A stretch of DNA of 64,000 nt from Bog-756 sp963701325 (GCA_963701325.1 OY969604.1:310001-374000); one strand, 5' to 3'. Shown: positions 44,953-54,513, counted from the stretch's first letter. Program-made: numbers and translations. The notes: a model not told the origin generated them from the letters alone.

Positions 44953-45939
44953 TCACCTGTCCGCCTTCGCGCCGGCCACCCACGCGAGGAGGCCCCGCAT
45001 CGCGTGCATCCGGTTGGCGGCCTGAGGCCAGATGGCACTCCTGCCGCCGTCGATCACCGCTGCGCTGACCTCTTCGCCGCGGTGGACTGGCAGACAGTGG
45101 AGCACCACTGCGTCGTCGGAGGCGTGGGCGAGCAGGGCCTCGTCGATCTGGAAGCCGGCGAAGGCGCGCAGCCTGGCGTCGCGCTCCGCCTCCTGTCCCA
45201 TCGACGTCCACACATCGGTATAGAGGGCGTCGGCGCCCGTTGCCGCCTCGACCGGATCGTCGGTGACCACCAGGTTGCCTCCGAACGACCGCACGCGGTC
45301 CACGTCCGCGGCGGACGGACCGTACCCGGCCGGGGACGCCACCCTGGTCGGGATGCCGGACATCGAGGCGACGAGTGCGAGGGACCGCCAGACGTTGTTG
45401 GCGTCGCCGATGTAGGCCACGGTCCGCGCCCCGAGTGTCTCCGCCCCGAAGCACTCGCGCAGGGTGAGCAGGTCGGCGAGGGCCTGGCAGGGGTGGGCCC
45501 GGTCGCTCAGCAGGTTGATCACCGGCACCGCGACCCCAGCGGCGTCGAGCGCGGCAGTCATCCGCTGGAGCGTGCCATGGTCGACCACCCGCGCACCGAT
45601 GACCCCGTGGTAGCAGGCCAGGGTCCGAGCCACGTCGGCGGCCGACTCCCGGACGTCGAGACCGACCTCGCTCCCCTGGATGGACACGGGGTGCCCGCCG
45701 AGGGCGACCACCGCCATCTCCGAGCTGTTCCGGGTCCGGTTGGAGGGTTTCTCGAAGAGCAGCGCGACGCCACGGCCCGCCAGCACCCGTGGCAGGTCGG
45801 TCGGCGCGCGTTCGGCCAGCGCGACCACCTCTGCCACTCCGGACGGCCCGAGGTCATCGACCTCGAGGACGTGTGGGGTTCCCGGCCGGCCGGTCCGGTC
45901 GGCTGCCGAGTCGGACGGCTGCTCACCCGACATGACCAC
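44953..45939 (-). CDS. argF: Ornithine carbamoyltransferase
   Basis: Makes citrulline from ornithine and carbamoyl phosphate. About 328 residues. The carbamoyl-phosphate site is FEKPSNRTRNS (SxRTR form), with HPCQALADL and the ornithine-site HCLPVHRGEEV at the C-terminus. LLSDRAHPCQ and YIGDANNVWRSLA also fit. The start may be the GTG/ATG pair near 45939 or the ATG at 45933; the first overlaps argD by 17 bases. No deletion or break is seen. Confidence 0.95.
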   Translation of the reverse strand: MVMSGEQPSDSAADRTGRPGTPHVLEVDDLGPSGVAEVVALAERAPTDLPRVLAGRGVALLFEKPSNRTRNSSEMAVVALGGHPVSIQGSEVGLDVRESAADVARTLACYHGVIGARVVDHGTLQRMTAALDAAGVAVPVINLLSDRAHPCQALADLLTLRECFGAETLGARTVAYIGDANNVWRSLALVASMSGIPTRVASPAGYGPSAADVDRVRSFGGNLVVTDDPVEAATGADALYTDVWTSMGQEAERDARLRAFAGFQIDEALLAHASDDAVVLHCLPVHRGEEVSAAVIDGGRSAIWPQAANRMHAMRGLLAWVAGAKADR

Positions 45940-47152
45940 TCCCCCCTCCGGCTGATCCGCCGAGGACCGTCCCGAGGATGTCGACCGCCCTGTCGATCTC
46001 GTCGTTGCTCACCAGCAGTGAGGGAGCGAAGCGCACGACGTCGGCGCGTGGGGCGTTGCACACCAACCCCTTGTCGAGCGCCTCCCGGCAGACCTGGACG
46101 GCGAGGTCCCGGGTCAGGACCGCGGCGAGCAGGAGGCCTTCGCCGCGCACCGATTTAACACCCGCCAGTCGCTCGAGCCCGGCCCGCAGGCGCATTCCCG
46201 CTCTCGTTGCGCGGGCGGGTACGTCTTCGTCCTCCATGACCCGAAGGGTCGCCCGGGCTGCCGAGAGGGCGAGCGGCTGACCACCGAAGGTGCTCCCGTG
46301 GTCGCCGGGAACGAACGCGGCGGCCACCTCTGCCCGGGCCCAGCACGCCCCCACCGGCATGCCGTTGCCCAGTGCCTTGGCCATCGTGACCACGTCCGGG
46401 TCGATCCCGAGGTGCTGGAAGCCGAACCAGCGGCCGGTGCGGCCGAGCCCGGTCTGGACCTCGTCCACCATGAGCAGGATGCCCCGTTCGGTGCAGAGCC
46501 GCCGGAGGCCCCCCAGGTAGTCCGACGAGGGCACCACCACGCCCGCCTCGCCGAGCACTGGCTCGACCAGCACTGCGGCCACCCGAGCCGGGTCACAGGC
46601 TGCGTCCATCGCGGCGAGATCGTCGTAGGGGACGTGATCGAACCCGTCCGGCATCGGCGCGAAGCCGGCCTGCTTTGCCACCTGCCCGGTGGCCGCCAGG
46701 GTGGCCAGGGTCCGGCCGTGGAATGCGTCCCAGGTCGAGACCACCACGAACCGTCCGTCACCGGCCCACCGACGGGCCAGCTTGAGCGCACATTCGTTGG
46801 CCTCCGCCCCCGAGTTGGCGAAGAAGACCTGTCCGCCGGCCCGCTCGGTCCCCCCACCGATGAGCCGGTCCAGGGTGACCGCCACCTCGGGCCCCACCAG
46901 CGTGCCGAACAGGTTCGAGACGTGGCTGAGGGTGCGCGCCTGCTCGGCGATCGCGTCGGCGACGACCGGATGGGCGTGGCCGAGGGACGTCACGGCCAGG
47001 CCGGAGAGGAAATCGAGGTAGGCCTTCCCCTCGGTGTCGTAGAGAGTGCTCCCCTCGCCCCGCACGAAGGTCACCGCGGGCTCCGGGTAGGTACCCATGA
47101 GCGCCGAGCGATCGTCTCCGATCGCCGGGCTCGTCGCCGGACCCGGGGTCAC
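45923..47152 (-). CDS. argD: Acetylornithine aminotransferase
   Basis: A PLP-dependent class III aminotransferase of 409 residues that makes N-acetylornithine. The PLP lysine is in VVTMAKALGNGMPVGA; VFFANSGAEANECALKLARR, LLMVDEVQTGLGRTG and HGSTFGGQPLAL are the family landmarks. It starts with GTG at 47152, overlapping the argB stop by four bases, so translation is coupled. Confidence 0.96.
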   Translation of the reverse strand: MTPGPATSPAIGDDRSALMGTYPEPAVTFVRGEGSTLYDTEGKAYLDFLSGLAVTSLGHAHPVVADAIAEQARTLSHVSNLFGTLVGPEVAVTLDRLIGGGTERAGGQVFFANSGAEANECALKLARRWAGDGRFVVVSTWDAFHGRTLATLAATGQVAKQAGFAPMPDGFDHVPYDDLAAMDAACDPARVAAVLVEPVLGEAGVVVPSSDYLGGLRRLCTERGILLMVDEVQTGLGRTGRWFGFQHLGIDPDVVTMAKALGNGMPVGACWARAEVAAAFVPGDHGSTFGGQPLALSAARATLRVMEDEDVPARATRAGMRLRAGLERLAGVKSVRGEGLLLAAVLTRDLAVQVCREALDKGLVCNAPRADVVRFAPSLLVSNDEIDRAVDILGTVLGGSAGGGSGHVG

Positions 47153-48051
47153 CGGTCGGCCCCGACCATCGTCCCGACCCCTTCGTCGGTGAAGATCTCG
47201 AGCAGGAGGGCGTGCGCGGTCCGACCGTCGAGTAGGTGGGCACTCCGGACCCCGGCGCGCAGGGCCCGGGCGCAGGCCTCGAGCTTCGGGATCATCCCAC
47301 CGGTGGCCGTGCCGTCGGCCACCATGCGGTCGAGGTCCTCCACGCTCGCACGGTGGACGAGGGTTTGGGGGTCCTCGGGGTCGGAGCGCAGCCCGGCCAC
47401 GTCGGTGAGGAAGACCAGTTTCTCGGCCTCGAGCGCGGCCGCGAGTGCGCCGGCTGCAGTATCGGCGTTGATGTTGAACGCCTGGCCGGACTCGTCGGCG
47501 CCGATGGTGGCAAGCACCGGGATGAGCCCCTGGGCCAGCAGCTGGTGCACGATGACCGGGTCGACCCCGACCACGTCGCCCACGTACCCGAGCGCCTCGG
47601 ACCGGGCCGTGGCCGTGATCAGGTTGGCGTCCTCACCGGACAGCCCGACCGCGAGCGCGCCGTGCACGTTGATCGAGCTCACGATGTCCCGGTTGACCTT
47701 CCCGACGAGGACCATGCGGACCAGGTCGATTGTGTCGGCGTCGGTCACCCGTAGGCCGTCCTGGAATTCGGCCTGCTTTCCCACCCTCGCCATCAGCGCG
47801 CCGATCTGCGGGCCGCCACCGTGGACGACGACCGGCAACATGCCCACCGACCGCATGAGCACGATGTCCTCGGCGAACGAGGCCAGGGCCTCGTCCTCGG
47901 CGATCGCCTCCGCTCCCGGCTTGGCGGCCAGGACGTTGCCTCCGTACTTGACGACGACGACCTTTCCCCAGAAGCGCCGGATGTACGGCAATGACTCGAC
48001 CAGGACGGCGGCCTTGTCGCCGGGCGGGAGCACCGGTGGTGCGGCGCTCAC
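47149..48051 (-). CDS. argB: Acetylglutamate kinase
   Basis: Phosphorylates N-acetylglutamate, usually the arginine-feedback step in organisms with a cyclic pathway like this one (ArgJ present). 300 residues. VVVKYGGNVL, VVVHGGGPQIGALM, GLSGEDANLITA, NINADTAAGALA and the C-terminal GGMIPKLEACARAL are all present. An N-terminal helix (LVESLPYIRRFWGK) is of the type linked to arginine inhibition and hexamer formation. It starts with GTG overlapping the argJ stop. Confidence 0.96.
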   Translation of the reverse strand: MSAAPPVLPPGDKAAVLVESLPYIRRFWGKVVVVKYGGNVLAAKPGAEAIAEDEALASFAEDIVLMRSVGMLPVVVHGGGPQIGALMARVGKQAEFQDGLRVTDADTIDLVRMVLVGKVNRDIVSSINVHGALAVGLSGEDANLITATARSEALGYVGDVVGVDPVIVHQLLAQGLIPVLATIGADESGQAFNINADTAAGALAAALEAEKLVFLTDVAGLRSDPEDPQTLVHRASVEDLDRMVADGTATGGMIPKLEACARALRAGVRSAHLLDGRTAHALLLEIFTDEGVGTMVGADR

Positions 48052-49217
48052 GACGTCGTCCGGTTCTCGTCGATGTAGCCGTAGCCGAGCTCGACTCCCA
48101 TGACCACTCCGGTGCCGTCCGCCAGGCCGAGCCCGCACTCGATCCGGATCATCGACCCGGAGAGATGTGCGACCGCGGCTGCGCGGTCGTGGGGGACGGC
48201 CACCCCGCCCCGGCAGACGGTCACACCGCCATAGGAGATGGAGAGGCGGTCCATCTCGAATTCGACGCCGGCCGAACCCAGCTCGCTGGCGACCCGGCCC
48301 CAGTAGGGATCGGCACCGTTGATCGAACATTTGACCAGCAGGGAATCGGCGACCTTGCGGGCGGCCCGGTGGGCCTCGCCGTCGGAGCGGGCCCCGGTGA
48401 CCTGGACCTGGAAGATCTTGGTGGCCCCTTCGGCGTCGGCGGCCATCTGGGTGGCGAGGTCCACGCAGGCCTCGGTCACCGCGTCTGCCACCACGTTGGG
48501 ATCGGCCGTCCCGGCCCGGCCCGAGGCCATCAGGACGACCGTGTCGTTGGTCGACGTGCAGCCGTCGACCGAGAGGGAATTGAACGAGTCGTCGACGGCG
48601 CTCCGCAGGAGGTCGGCGAGCGGAACCGGCCCCACCGCCGCGTCCGTGGTCAGGAAGGCCAACATGGTGGCCATGTTCGGGGCGAGCATGCCGGCCCCCT
48701 TGGCCATCCCGGCGACGGCGAAGGTCGGGTACTCGACGAGGACCTCCTTTCGACCCGAATCGGTGGTGAGGATCCCGAGCGCCGCGTCGGCCCCGGCCCC
48801 GGGCCCACCGGCTCGGGCCGCGACCAGGCGTGGGATTCCGGCCCTGATCGGGTCCATGGGCAGGGGGACACCGATGAGTCCCGTGGAGCACACGAGGACC
48901 TCCTCGGGGGCGACGCCCAATCCTTCGGCGGTCAGCGCGCACATGGCCTCGGCGTCGGCCCGACCCTTGCTGCCGGTTGCCGCGTTGGCATTGCCGCTGC
49001 TGACGACGACCCCCGCGGCCCGACCGCCGTTGGTCGCCTGGTGGGCGCGACTGACCAGGACGGGAGCGGCCGCCGCGCGGTTGGAGGTGAAGGTCGCCGC
49101 CGTGGGGACCGGACGGCCGTCCTCGGTGGCGACGAGGGCGAGGTCGAGCACGCCCGAGCTCTTGATGCCCGCCGCGACGCCGGCGGCCACGAACCCGGCC
49201 GGGGTGGTGATGCTCAT
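48048..49217 (-). CDS. argJ: Bifunctional ornithine acetyltransferase / N-acetylglutamate synthase
   Basis: Moves the acetyl group from N-acetylornithine to glutamate and recycles it. 389 residues, processed into alpha and beta chains by self-cleavage at an Ala-Thr bond in KGAGMLAPNMATMLAFLTTD, where Thr becomes the nucleophile. The oxyanion CSTGLIGVPLPM and the segment DGCTSTNDTVVLMASG also match. The ATG at 49217 overlaps the argC stop. Whether it is mono- or bifunctional cannot be told by eye; no separate argA or argE is present here. Confidence 0.96.
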   Translation of the reverse strand: MSITTPAGFVAAGVAAGIKSSGVLDLALVATEDGRPVPTAATFTSNRAAAAPVLVSRAHQATNGGRAAGVVVSSGNANAATGSKGRADAEAMCALTAEGLGVAPEEVLVCSTGLIGVPLPMDPIRAGIPRLVAARAGGPGAGADAALGILTTDSGRKEVLVEYPTFAVAGMAKGAGMLAPNMATMLAFLTTDAAVGPVPLADLLRSAVDDSFNSLSVDGCTSTNDTVVLMASGRAGTADPNVVADAVTEACVDLATQMAADAEGATKIFQVQVTGARSDGEAHRAARKVADSLLVKCSINGADPYWGRVASELGSAGVEFEMDRLSISYGGVTVCRGGVAVPHDRAAAVAHLSGSMIRIECGLGLADGTGVVMGVELGYGYIDENRTTS

Positions 49218-50267
49218 GGGTAGAGGCCGGCGACGGGGAGCCCGACCGCCTCGGGAAGGCCGAGCGCGAGGTTCGCACACTGCACCGCCTGACCGGATGC
49301 CCCCTTGATCAGGTTGTCGATGGCGGAGAGGACGACCACCCAGCCGGTGCGCCGATCGACCCGCACGGTGAGGTGAGCGGTGTTCGATCCGGTCGACGAC
49401 TTGGTCGACGGGGAACCGTCGCCCACCACCACGAAGGGCTCGCCCGCGTAGCGGTTGCGCAGGATCTCGAGGGCGTCCCCCGTGGTCAGGGCGCGGTCGC
49501 GTGCCGGGCGCGCGTAACAGGTGGCCAGGATCCCGCGGACCATCGGGGCGAGGTGTGGTGTGAACAGCACGCTGGTGCCCAACCCCTGTTCGATTTCGGG
49601 GGTGTGGCGGTGGTCGAGCAACCCGTAGGCGACGAAATCCTCGTCGACCGTGCCGAAGTGGAGGCTCTCGCTCGGGGATCGCCCGGCCCCTGACACCCCG
49701 CTCGCCGCATCGACCAGCAGGGGTGCGGCACCGCTCTGCGTCCCGTCGGGCAGATCGAGCGCACCGGCCTCTACCAGCGGCGCGAGGGCCAGCAGGGCCG
49801 CGGTCGGGTAGCACCCCGGCGCAGCGATCCGGGTGGCGCCGACAAGCGCGGCGCGGTGGAGCTCGGGCAGGCCGTAGGCGAAGGTGGCGAGCAACGCTGG
49901 CGCGAGGTGCTCGGCGCCGTACCACGCCGGGTAGAGGTCGGGGTCGCGCAGACGGAAGTCGGCCGCGAGGTCGACCACCACCCCGACCCGATCCACGAGC
50001 TCGGGCATGAGCCGTTGGGACTCACCGTGGGGAAGGGCACAGAAGACCAGGTCGAGGCCGTCCAGCCGCGTCGGGTCGGTCGGGCTGTAGACGAGCGGGA
50101 TAGGCGGCCGCAAGCGAAGGAGAGTGGTCGGCCACCGGCTGGCCGGCGTGCGACCCTGCCGTGGCCACCACCACCTCTAAGTCGGGGTGGGCGGCGCACA
50201 GCCGGAGCAGCTCGACACCCGTATAGCCGGACGCCCCGACCACGCCGACCTTCCGGGGAGCTGCCAT
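49214..50267 (-). CDS. argC: N-acetyl-gamma-glutamyl-phosphate reductase, with one frameshift
   Basis: NADPH-dependent reduction of acetylglutamyl phosphate. About 350 residues. The N-terminus VGVVGASGYTGVELLRL is the nucleotide-binding motif; the catalytic cysteine is in IAAPGCYPTAALLAL; later come GVSGAGR and IDNLIKGASGQAVQ. The frame is lost near 50095-50108, where one extra g in tatcccgctcgt breaks the sequence YPLVYSPTDPTRLDG. The rest is normal, so the shift is probably a sequence error in the first gene of an otherwise intact operon. The ATG at 50267 follows two candidate ARG boxes. Confidence 0.92.
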
Positions 50268-50269
50268 CC

Positions 50270-50302
50270 TGCAAGTCTATGCACAACAGCGCATGATTAT
50301 GC
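50270..50302 (-). promoter_or_regulatory. Candidate ARG boxes and promoter of the arginine operon
   Basis: Two imperfect palindromes lie just before argC: GCATAATCATGC (50291-50302) and TGCATAGACTTGCA (50270-50283). They resemble paired ARG-box half-sites and flank or overlap a -10-like CATAAT (50295-50300). ArgR is encoded in the operon, so autoregulation is expected. Match to the consensus is partial. Confidence 0.4.
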
Positions 50303-50419
50303 CATTCGATCCGATTCAGCTGTTGCTCAAGACGCCAGTCGGGACGGTATCGCTCCAGATCCCGAGCCAACTGGCACCGATAAGCGAGCCAAATGGCTCC
50401 AAAATCAGAGCCGAAGCAG

Positions 50420-50425
50420 TAGGCT
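50420..50425 (+). promoter_or_regulatory. -10 element for the leaderless ATPase gene
   Basis: TAGGCT ends 6 bases before the GTG at 50432; no ribosome-binding site. Confidence 0.45.
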
Positions 50426-50431
50426 GGCACT

Positions 50432-51539
50432 GTGCCGGGCTATGGCAACCCATTTCAGATAACCAATCCCGTCACCCCCGACGAGGTGATCGACAGGGAT
50501 GACGAGGCCGGTTCCCTTGTCGCCCTCGCTAATGAGGGAAACAACGCAAGGCTTGTCGCTCCCCGACGTTACGGCAAGACCTCACTCCTGCGCCGCGTCC
50601 AGTCTCAACTCACCTCCGGGGGGGAGTGGACCACGGTCTATGTTGACCTCCTCGGCATCGTGACCCTCGATGATCTGGCCGCCCGTGTCGAACGTGCCTA
50701 CGTAATGGCCCTTACCGGTCCGGTGGCGCAATGGTTTGCCGCACTCCGCCGGACCCTCAAACCCACGCTGACCTTTGGGGGCGGTCCCGTTCCAGCGTCG
50801 GGAACCGTGGATCTGGCTGCCGGGCCTCGAGCGGCACTTGTGGATCGCCTGGCTCTCCCGGTGAGGATCCACGAGAAGACCGGGTTGCGAGTGCATGTCG
50901 CCTTCGACGAGTTCCAGGAACTGGATGAGGTCGACGGCGAGGCAGATTCCGTGGTGCGTAGCGAGATACAGCACCATGGGGACGCAGCCAGCTACGTCTT
51001 CGCAGGCTCTCGGGTCCACATGATGGAGATGCTCTTCACCAACCAGAAACGAGCCTTCTACGGACAGACCAAGCCAATTCACCTCATGCCACTTGACCCG
51101 GTAGACCTAGCTGAGTACGTCGTCGATCGCTTCCGGGCCACCGAGAAGGCGGTCACGACGCCGGCGCTCGAAGGCCTCCTCGACCTCGTCGACGGTCATC
51201 CTCAGCGAGCCATGGTCGCGGCCCACACACTCTGGGACGCTACGCAATCCATCGCGGGTCTAGAAGAATGGGACTCCGCCAGAGCAGCGCTGATGCAGGA
51301 CGTCACCGATGAGCTCCGAACTGCGTGGTGGGCCCTCGACGCCGCCGAGCGCCAGGCCGTGGTTGCCATCGCCCGCGGCAATGGGCCCTATTCGCGAACG
51401 GCCGCGCGGGTCGCGAGGGGGTGCTGTTACGAGCGCGCTCGAACGCCTTGCGGGATTCGGAGTAATCGTTGACACGGATCACGGATGGGCAGTCGTGGAC
51501 CCGCTCTTCGCCGAGTGGCTTCGCACAGACCGCGATTAG
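50432..51539 (+). CDS. AAA/STAND-type ATPase (archaeal ATPase family), with one frameshift
   Basis: A P-loop ATPase of about 369 residues resembling the archaeal-type ATPase_2/AAA_16 group found next to mobile elements. Walker A is APRRYGKTSLLRRV (residues ~43-56), Walker B is VHVAFDEFQELDE (~155), and the sensor region is SYVFAGSRVHMMEMLF. A winged-helix-like C-terminus (ALERLAGFGVIVDTDHGWAV) follows. That end is out of frame because of one extra g in a ggggg run near 51418. Codon use and GC are lower than in the arg genes. It starts at the 50432 GTG with a -10 box 6 bases upstream. No partner gene is adjacent. Function unknown. Confidence 0.78.
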
Positions 51540-51600
51540 CATCGGTGGATTAAAGGGGGTCCGCCCGGCCACACCGGCACGGTGACCGGAGACTCAAAGC

Positions 51601-52753
51601 TAGTGATCCGTCGCTGATATAGCTCTGATAACTAGAGTGGCAGCATGACCACTGTGACTGCACCGCCCCTGGCGATGACCAAGAAGCAGCGACGCGAGCT
51701 GGAAGTGATTGCCCGCTCGACCTCGATGGGACACCGCAAGGTGGTTCAAGCCAACGCGCTGCTGCTCGCGGCCGACGGAGTCGGCACCAATGAAGTGGCC
51801 CGGCGGTGCCACACCACCAACGACTCGGTGCGCGCCTGGCGTCGACGGTTCGAGGAGGAAGGTGTGGACGGCGTCGGGCGGATCGCGCCGGGGAGGGGTC
51901 GGACGTCGTGGCTGCCCGACGGCACGGTCGCCGCGGTTGTCCATGACACGCTTCACGAGCTGCCCGACGACGGCTCGACGCACTGGACAACGCGCCACAT
52001 GGCCAGGCGATTCGGCATCGGCAAGGACACCGTGGCCCGCATCTGGCGTGATCACAATCTCAAACCCTGGAAGGTCGAGACCTTCAAGCTGTCTACCGAT
52101 CCGCACTTCGAGGAGAAGCTCGTCGATGTCGTCGGGCTCTATCTCAACCCGCCGGAGCGGGCGGTCGTGTTCAGCTTCGACGAGAAGACCCAGGTCCAGG
52201 CCCTCGATCGCACCCAGCCCTCACTGCCGATGAAGCCGGGGCGGAATGGGACGATGACCCACGACTACAAGCGCCACGGCACGACCGATCTGTTCGCCGC
52301 CATGAACGTGGCCACCGGGGAGGTCCTCTACGACACCCGGCGCTCGCATGCAGCCTCCGACGTGCTCCGATTCTTCAAGCTGATCGACCTCCACGTTCCG
52401 AAGCACCTCGAAGTCCACGTCGTGCTCGACAACCTCTCCGCCCACAAGGCCCCGCCGGTTGCCGAGTGGCTGGCTGACCCCAAGCGCGACCGCTGGCACC
52501 TCCACTTCACGCCCACCTCGTCGTCGTGGCTGAACCTCGTCGAGCGCTGGTTCGGAGAGCTGACCGAACGACGCCTGCGCCGTGGCGTGTTCACCTCGGT
52601 GCCCGATCTCATCAACGCCATCGAGATCTGGACCGAGCACTGGAACGACGACCCTCAGCCCTTCATCTGGCACAAGACGGCGCAGGAGATCATCAAGAAG
52701 GTGCGCCGAGGCCGGGCTTCACTTACCCGAGTCAAATCCGCGACGCGCCACTA
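51601..52753 (+). mobile_element. IS630-family insertion sequence
   Basis: A complete element of about 1149 bases (51603-52751) flanked by TA dinucleotides at 51601-51602 and 52752-52753, the target duplication typical of IS630/Tc1-mariner elements. The ends form an imperfect inverted repeat: GTGATCCGTCGCTGA at the left and GTGGCGCGTCGCGGA read inward from the right (11 of 15 match). It lies 61 bases after the ATPase gene and interrupts no gene that I can see. Confidence 0.85.
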
Positions 52754-52754
52754 G
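51645..52754 (+). CDS. IS630-family transposase
   Basis: A DDE transposase of 369 residues. Two helix-turn-helix segments lie in the first 130 residues (LLLAADGVGTNEVARRCHTT and HMARRFGIGKDTVARIW). The catalytic acids are Asp in VVFSFDEKTQVQ, Asp in HVVLDNLSAHKAP and Glu in LNLVERWFGELTERR. The reading frame is intact, so the element may still be active. The stop codon TAG is made by the right-hand target TA plus the next host base. Confidence 0.94.
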   Translation: MTTVTAPPLAMTKKQRRELEVIARSTSMGHRKVVQANALLLAADGVGTNEVARRCHTTNDSVRAWRRRFEEEGVDGVGRIAPGRGRTSWLPDGTVAAVVHDTLHELPDDGSTHWTTRHMARRFGIGKDTVARIWRDHNLKPWKVETFKLSTDPHFEEKLVDVVGLYLNPPERAVVFSFDEKTQVQALDRTQPSLPMKPGRNGTMTHDYKRHGTTDLFAAMNVATGEVLYDTRRSHAASDVLRFFKLIDLHVPKHLEVHVVLDNLSAHKAPPVAEWLADPKRDRWHLHFTPTSSSWLNLVERWFGELTERRLRRGVFTSVPDLINAIEIWTEHWNDDPQPFIWHKTAQEIIKKVRRGRASLTRVKSATRH

Positions 52755-53084
52755 GCGAACGCATCAGGTGTCTCAGATACGACCTGCTCGGCACCGATTG
52801 CACCTTTCTCGCCTACAAGGTGTGGAGTCTCCCGGGATCCCACGCCGGTTCAATCTTCGGAACCCGCGCAGTCCGTCTCGTACGTCGCTCGGGATCCGAG
52901 ATCGAGCAAAGGCCACTATCGAGCGCTTGCGGACAGCAAACACCCTTTGGATCGAGCAGCGTTTGGCACGCCGCGAACCGGTGTTCAGGTACATCTGACC
53001 CGACGTGTCAAATCACGTGTGAGCCTTGTGGTCGCCCTGCCTCAGGCATACTGTTCGAGGGGCGAATGCGCGGAAGGTGCGGAC
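52755..53084. other. Intergenic stretch after the IS, possible gene remnant
   Basis: A gene-free 330 bases. One plus-strand frame ends with a plausible protein tail (SLGIRDRAKATIERLRTANT, then LWIEQRLARREPVFRYI, stop near 52998) but lacks a start and similarity I can name. It may be the 3' remnant of a gene lost before or during IS arrival. No RNA gene or repeat is seen. Confidence 0.35.
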
Positions 53085-54299
53085 ATGGGGAAGAGGGCTG
53101 GGCGTGGCCGGATTCAGGTAGGTGTCGCCGTGGCTGTGGCGTTGCTGCTCGGTGGGGCAGCCGTTGCGGCGGTGCGGCCAGCGGAGGCAGCCACCATTAC
53201 CGCTACGGCTGTGTCTGCCGGTGAAGCGCACACTTCCGCGCTAGTCACCGGCGGGACAGTGAGGTGCTGGGGGTCCAATAACTCAGGCCAGCTAGGAACT
53301 GGGGGGCCGTTGACCTACGCCGCAGCCCCACGGGACGTGGCCGGTCTGACCGGGGCCACCGCCGTTTCCTCTGGTTACGATCACACATGTGCGCTGCTCA
53401 GCGTGGGGACGGTCAAGTGCTGGGGGGACAACGGCGCAGGCGAGTTGGGAAACGGTGCCTACAACAACAGGTCAACACCGGTGGGCGTCGTCGGTCTCAC
53501 CGGAGCGGATGCCGTCGCTACTGGTTGGTTTTTCACATGTGCGCTGTTAAGCGTGGGGACGGTCAAGTGCTGGGGGGACAACGAATACGGTGAGCTGGGC
53601 GACGATGCGAGCGGAGCTAGCAACATGCCAGTGGCCGTCGTCGGTCTTACCGGAGCGACCGCCATCGCCGCCGGGGGTTTCGAGGCCTGTGCCCGGCTCA
53701 GTACGGGGGCTGTCAAGTGCTGGGGGTATAACGGTCACGGCCAGCTGGGGGACGGGACGACAACTGGCCCCCAGGATTGCATTCTTACCGCCTCCCGGAG
53801 CGAGCCGTGCAGCACCGTCCCGGTGGCGGTCACCGGTCTGAGGGGAGCGACCGCCGTCACTGTCGGGTATTTGCATGCCTGTGCCCGGCTCAGCACGGAG
53901 ACCGCCAAGTGTTGGGGCGATAACGCATACTTCGAACTGGACAACGGGCAGTTCAGCGGCTCCTCCTCAACCCCGACGGTCGTCCAAAGTTTGACAGGGA
54001 TCACCGCCGTCGCCGCTGGGGGCTCCCACACTTGTGCCCGGCTCAGTACGGGGGCGGTCAAGTGCTGGGGCTACAACGGCCAGGGTCAGGTAGGCGACGG
54101 AGGCCCCTTGACCTACTCTAAGCATCCAGTTGCCGTCGCCGGTCTGGGCGGGGCCACCGCCGTCTCCGCCGGTTACATGCACACCTGTGCACTACTCAGC
54201 GTGGGGAGCGTCAAATGCTGGGGGGAGAACGGCTCAGGCCAGCTGGGCAATGGGACGCTTAAGAACTCTCCGGTTCCGGAGACCGTCAAAGGGTTCTAG
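53085..54299 (+). CDS. Secreted RCC1-repeat (beta-propeller) protein
   Basis: A 404-residue exported protein with seven RCC1-like repeats. A Sec signal peptide (residues ~8-36, ending AEAA) is followed by repeats of ~50 residues, each with (V/A)KCWG(D/Y/E)N-x-x-GQLG and HTCALLS or ACARLS. In six repeats two cysteines lie ten residues apart and could form a disulfide; in the first, HTSALV replaces the first Cys. Parts of repeats two and three (around 53384-53436 and 53534-53586) are nearly identical in DNA, 150 bases apart, which indicates recent duplication. A GGAAGGTG site precedes the ATG. Function unknown; propellers of this kind usually bind proteins. Confidence 0.85.
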   Translation: MGKRAGRGRIQVGVAVAVALLLGGAAVAAVRPAEAATITATAVSAGEAHTSALVTGGTVRCWGSNNSGQLGTGGPLTYAAAPRDVAGLTGATAVSSGYDHTCALLSVGTVKCWGDNGAGELGNGAYNNRSTPVGVVGLTGADAVATGWFFTCALLSVGTVKCWGDNEYGELGDDASGASNMPVAVVGLTGATAIAAGGFEACARLSTGAVKCWGYNGHGQLGDGTTTGPQDCILTASRSEPCSTVPVAVTGLRGATAVTVGYLHACARLSTETAKCWGDNAYFELDNGQFSGSSSTPTVVQSLTGITAVAAGGSHTCARLSTGAVKCWGYNGQGQVGDGGPLTYSKHPVAVAGLGGATAVSAGYMHTCALLSVGSVKCWGENGSGQLGNGTLKNSPVPETVKGF

Positions 54300-54501
54300 G
54301 CCGGAATTGCTTCCGATCGTGGGCCCAAGAGAAACTCCTCGGTCCCACTCGAAGTCAAGGGCTAGATAGCTGGAAGTCGGCCGCTAACCCCGCCTTCTGC
54401 ACCGTGGCGGGGGACGACGAGCACTGTCCCCAACGTGCCGGAGTGTGACACTCTCCAGGCGATGTGGGGCAGGCGACCGAGATGGCGATTGGGCTGGCTG
54501 G

Positions 54502-54507
54502 CATAAT
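54502..54507 (+). promoter_or_regulatory. -10 element for the leaderless methyltransferase gene
   Basis: CATAAT ends 6 bases before the GTG at 54514 and supports that start codon. Confidence 0.45.
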
Positions 54508-54513
54508 CGCAAC

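Noticed and set aside
49771..50430. Minus-strand frame upstream of argC starting MPAYCFGSDFG
   Set aside because: It continues out of frame through argC and has no start signal or similarity; the region fits the argC promoter and the ATPase promoter.
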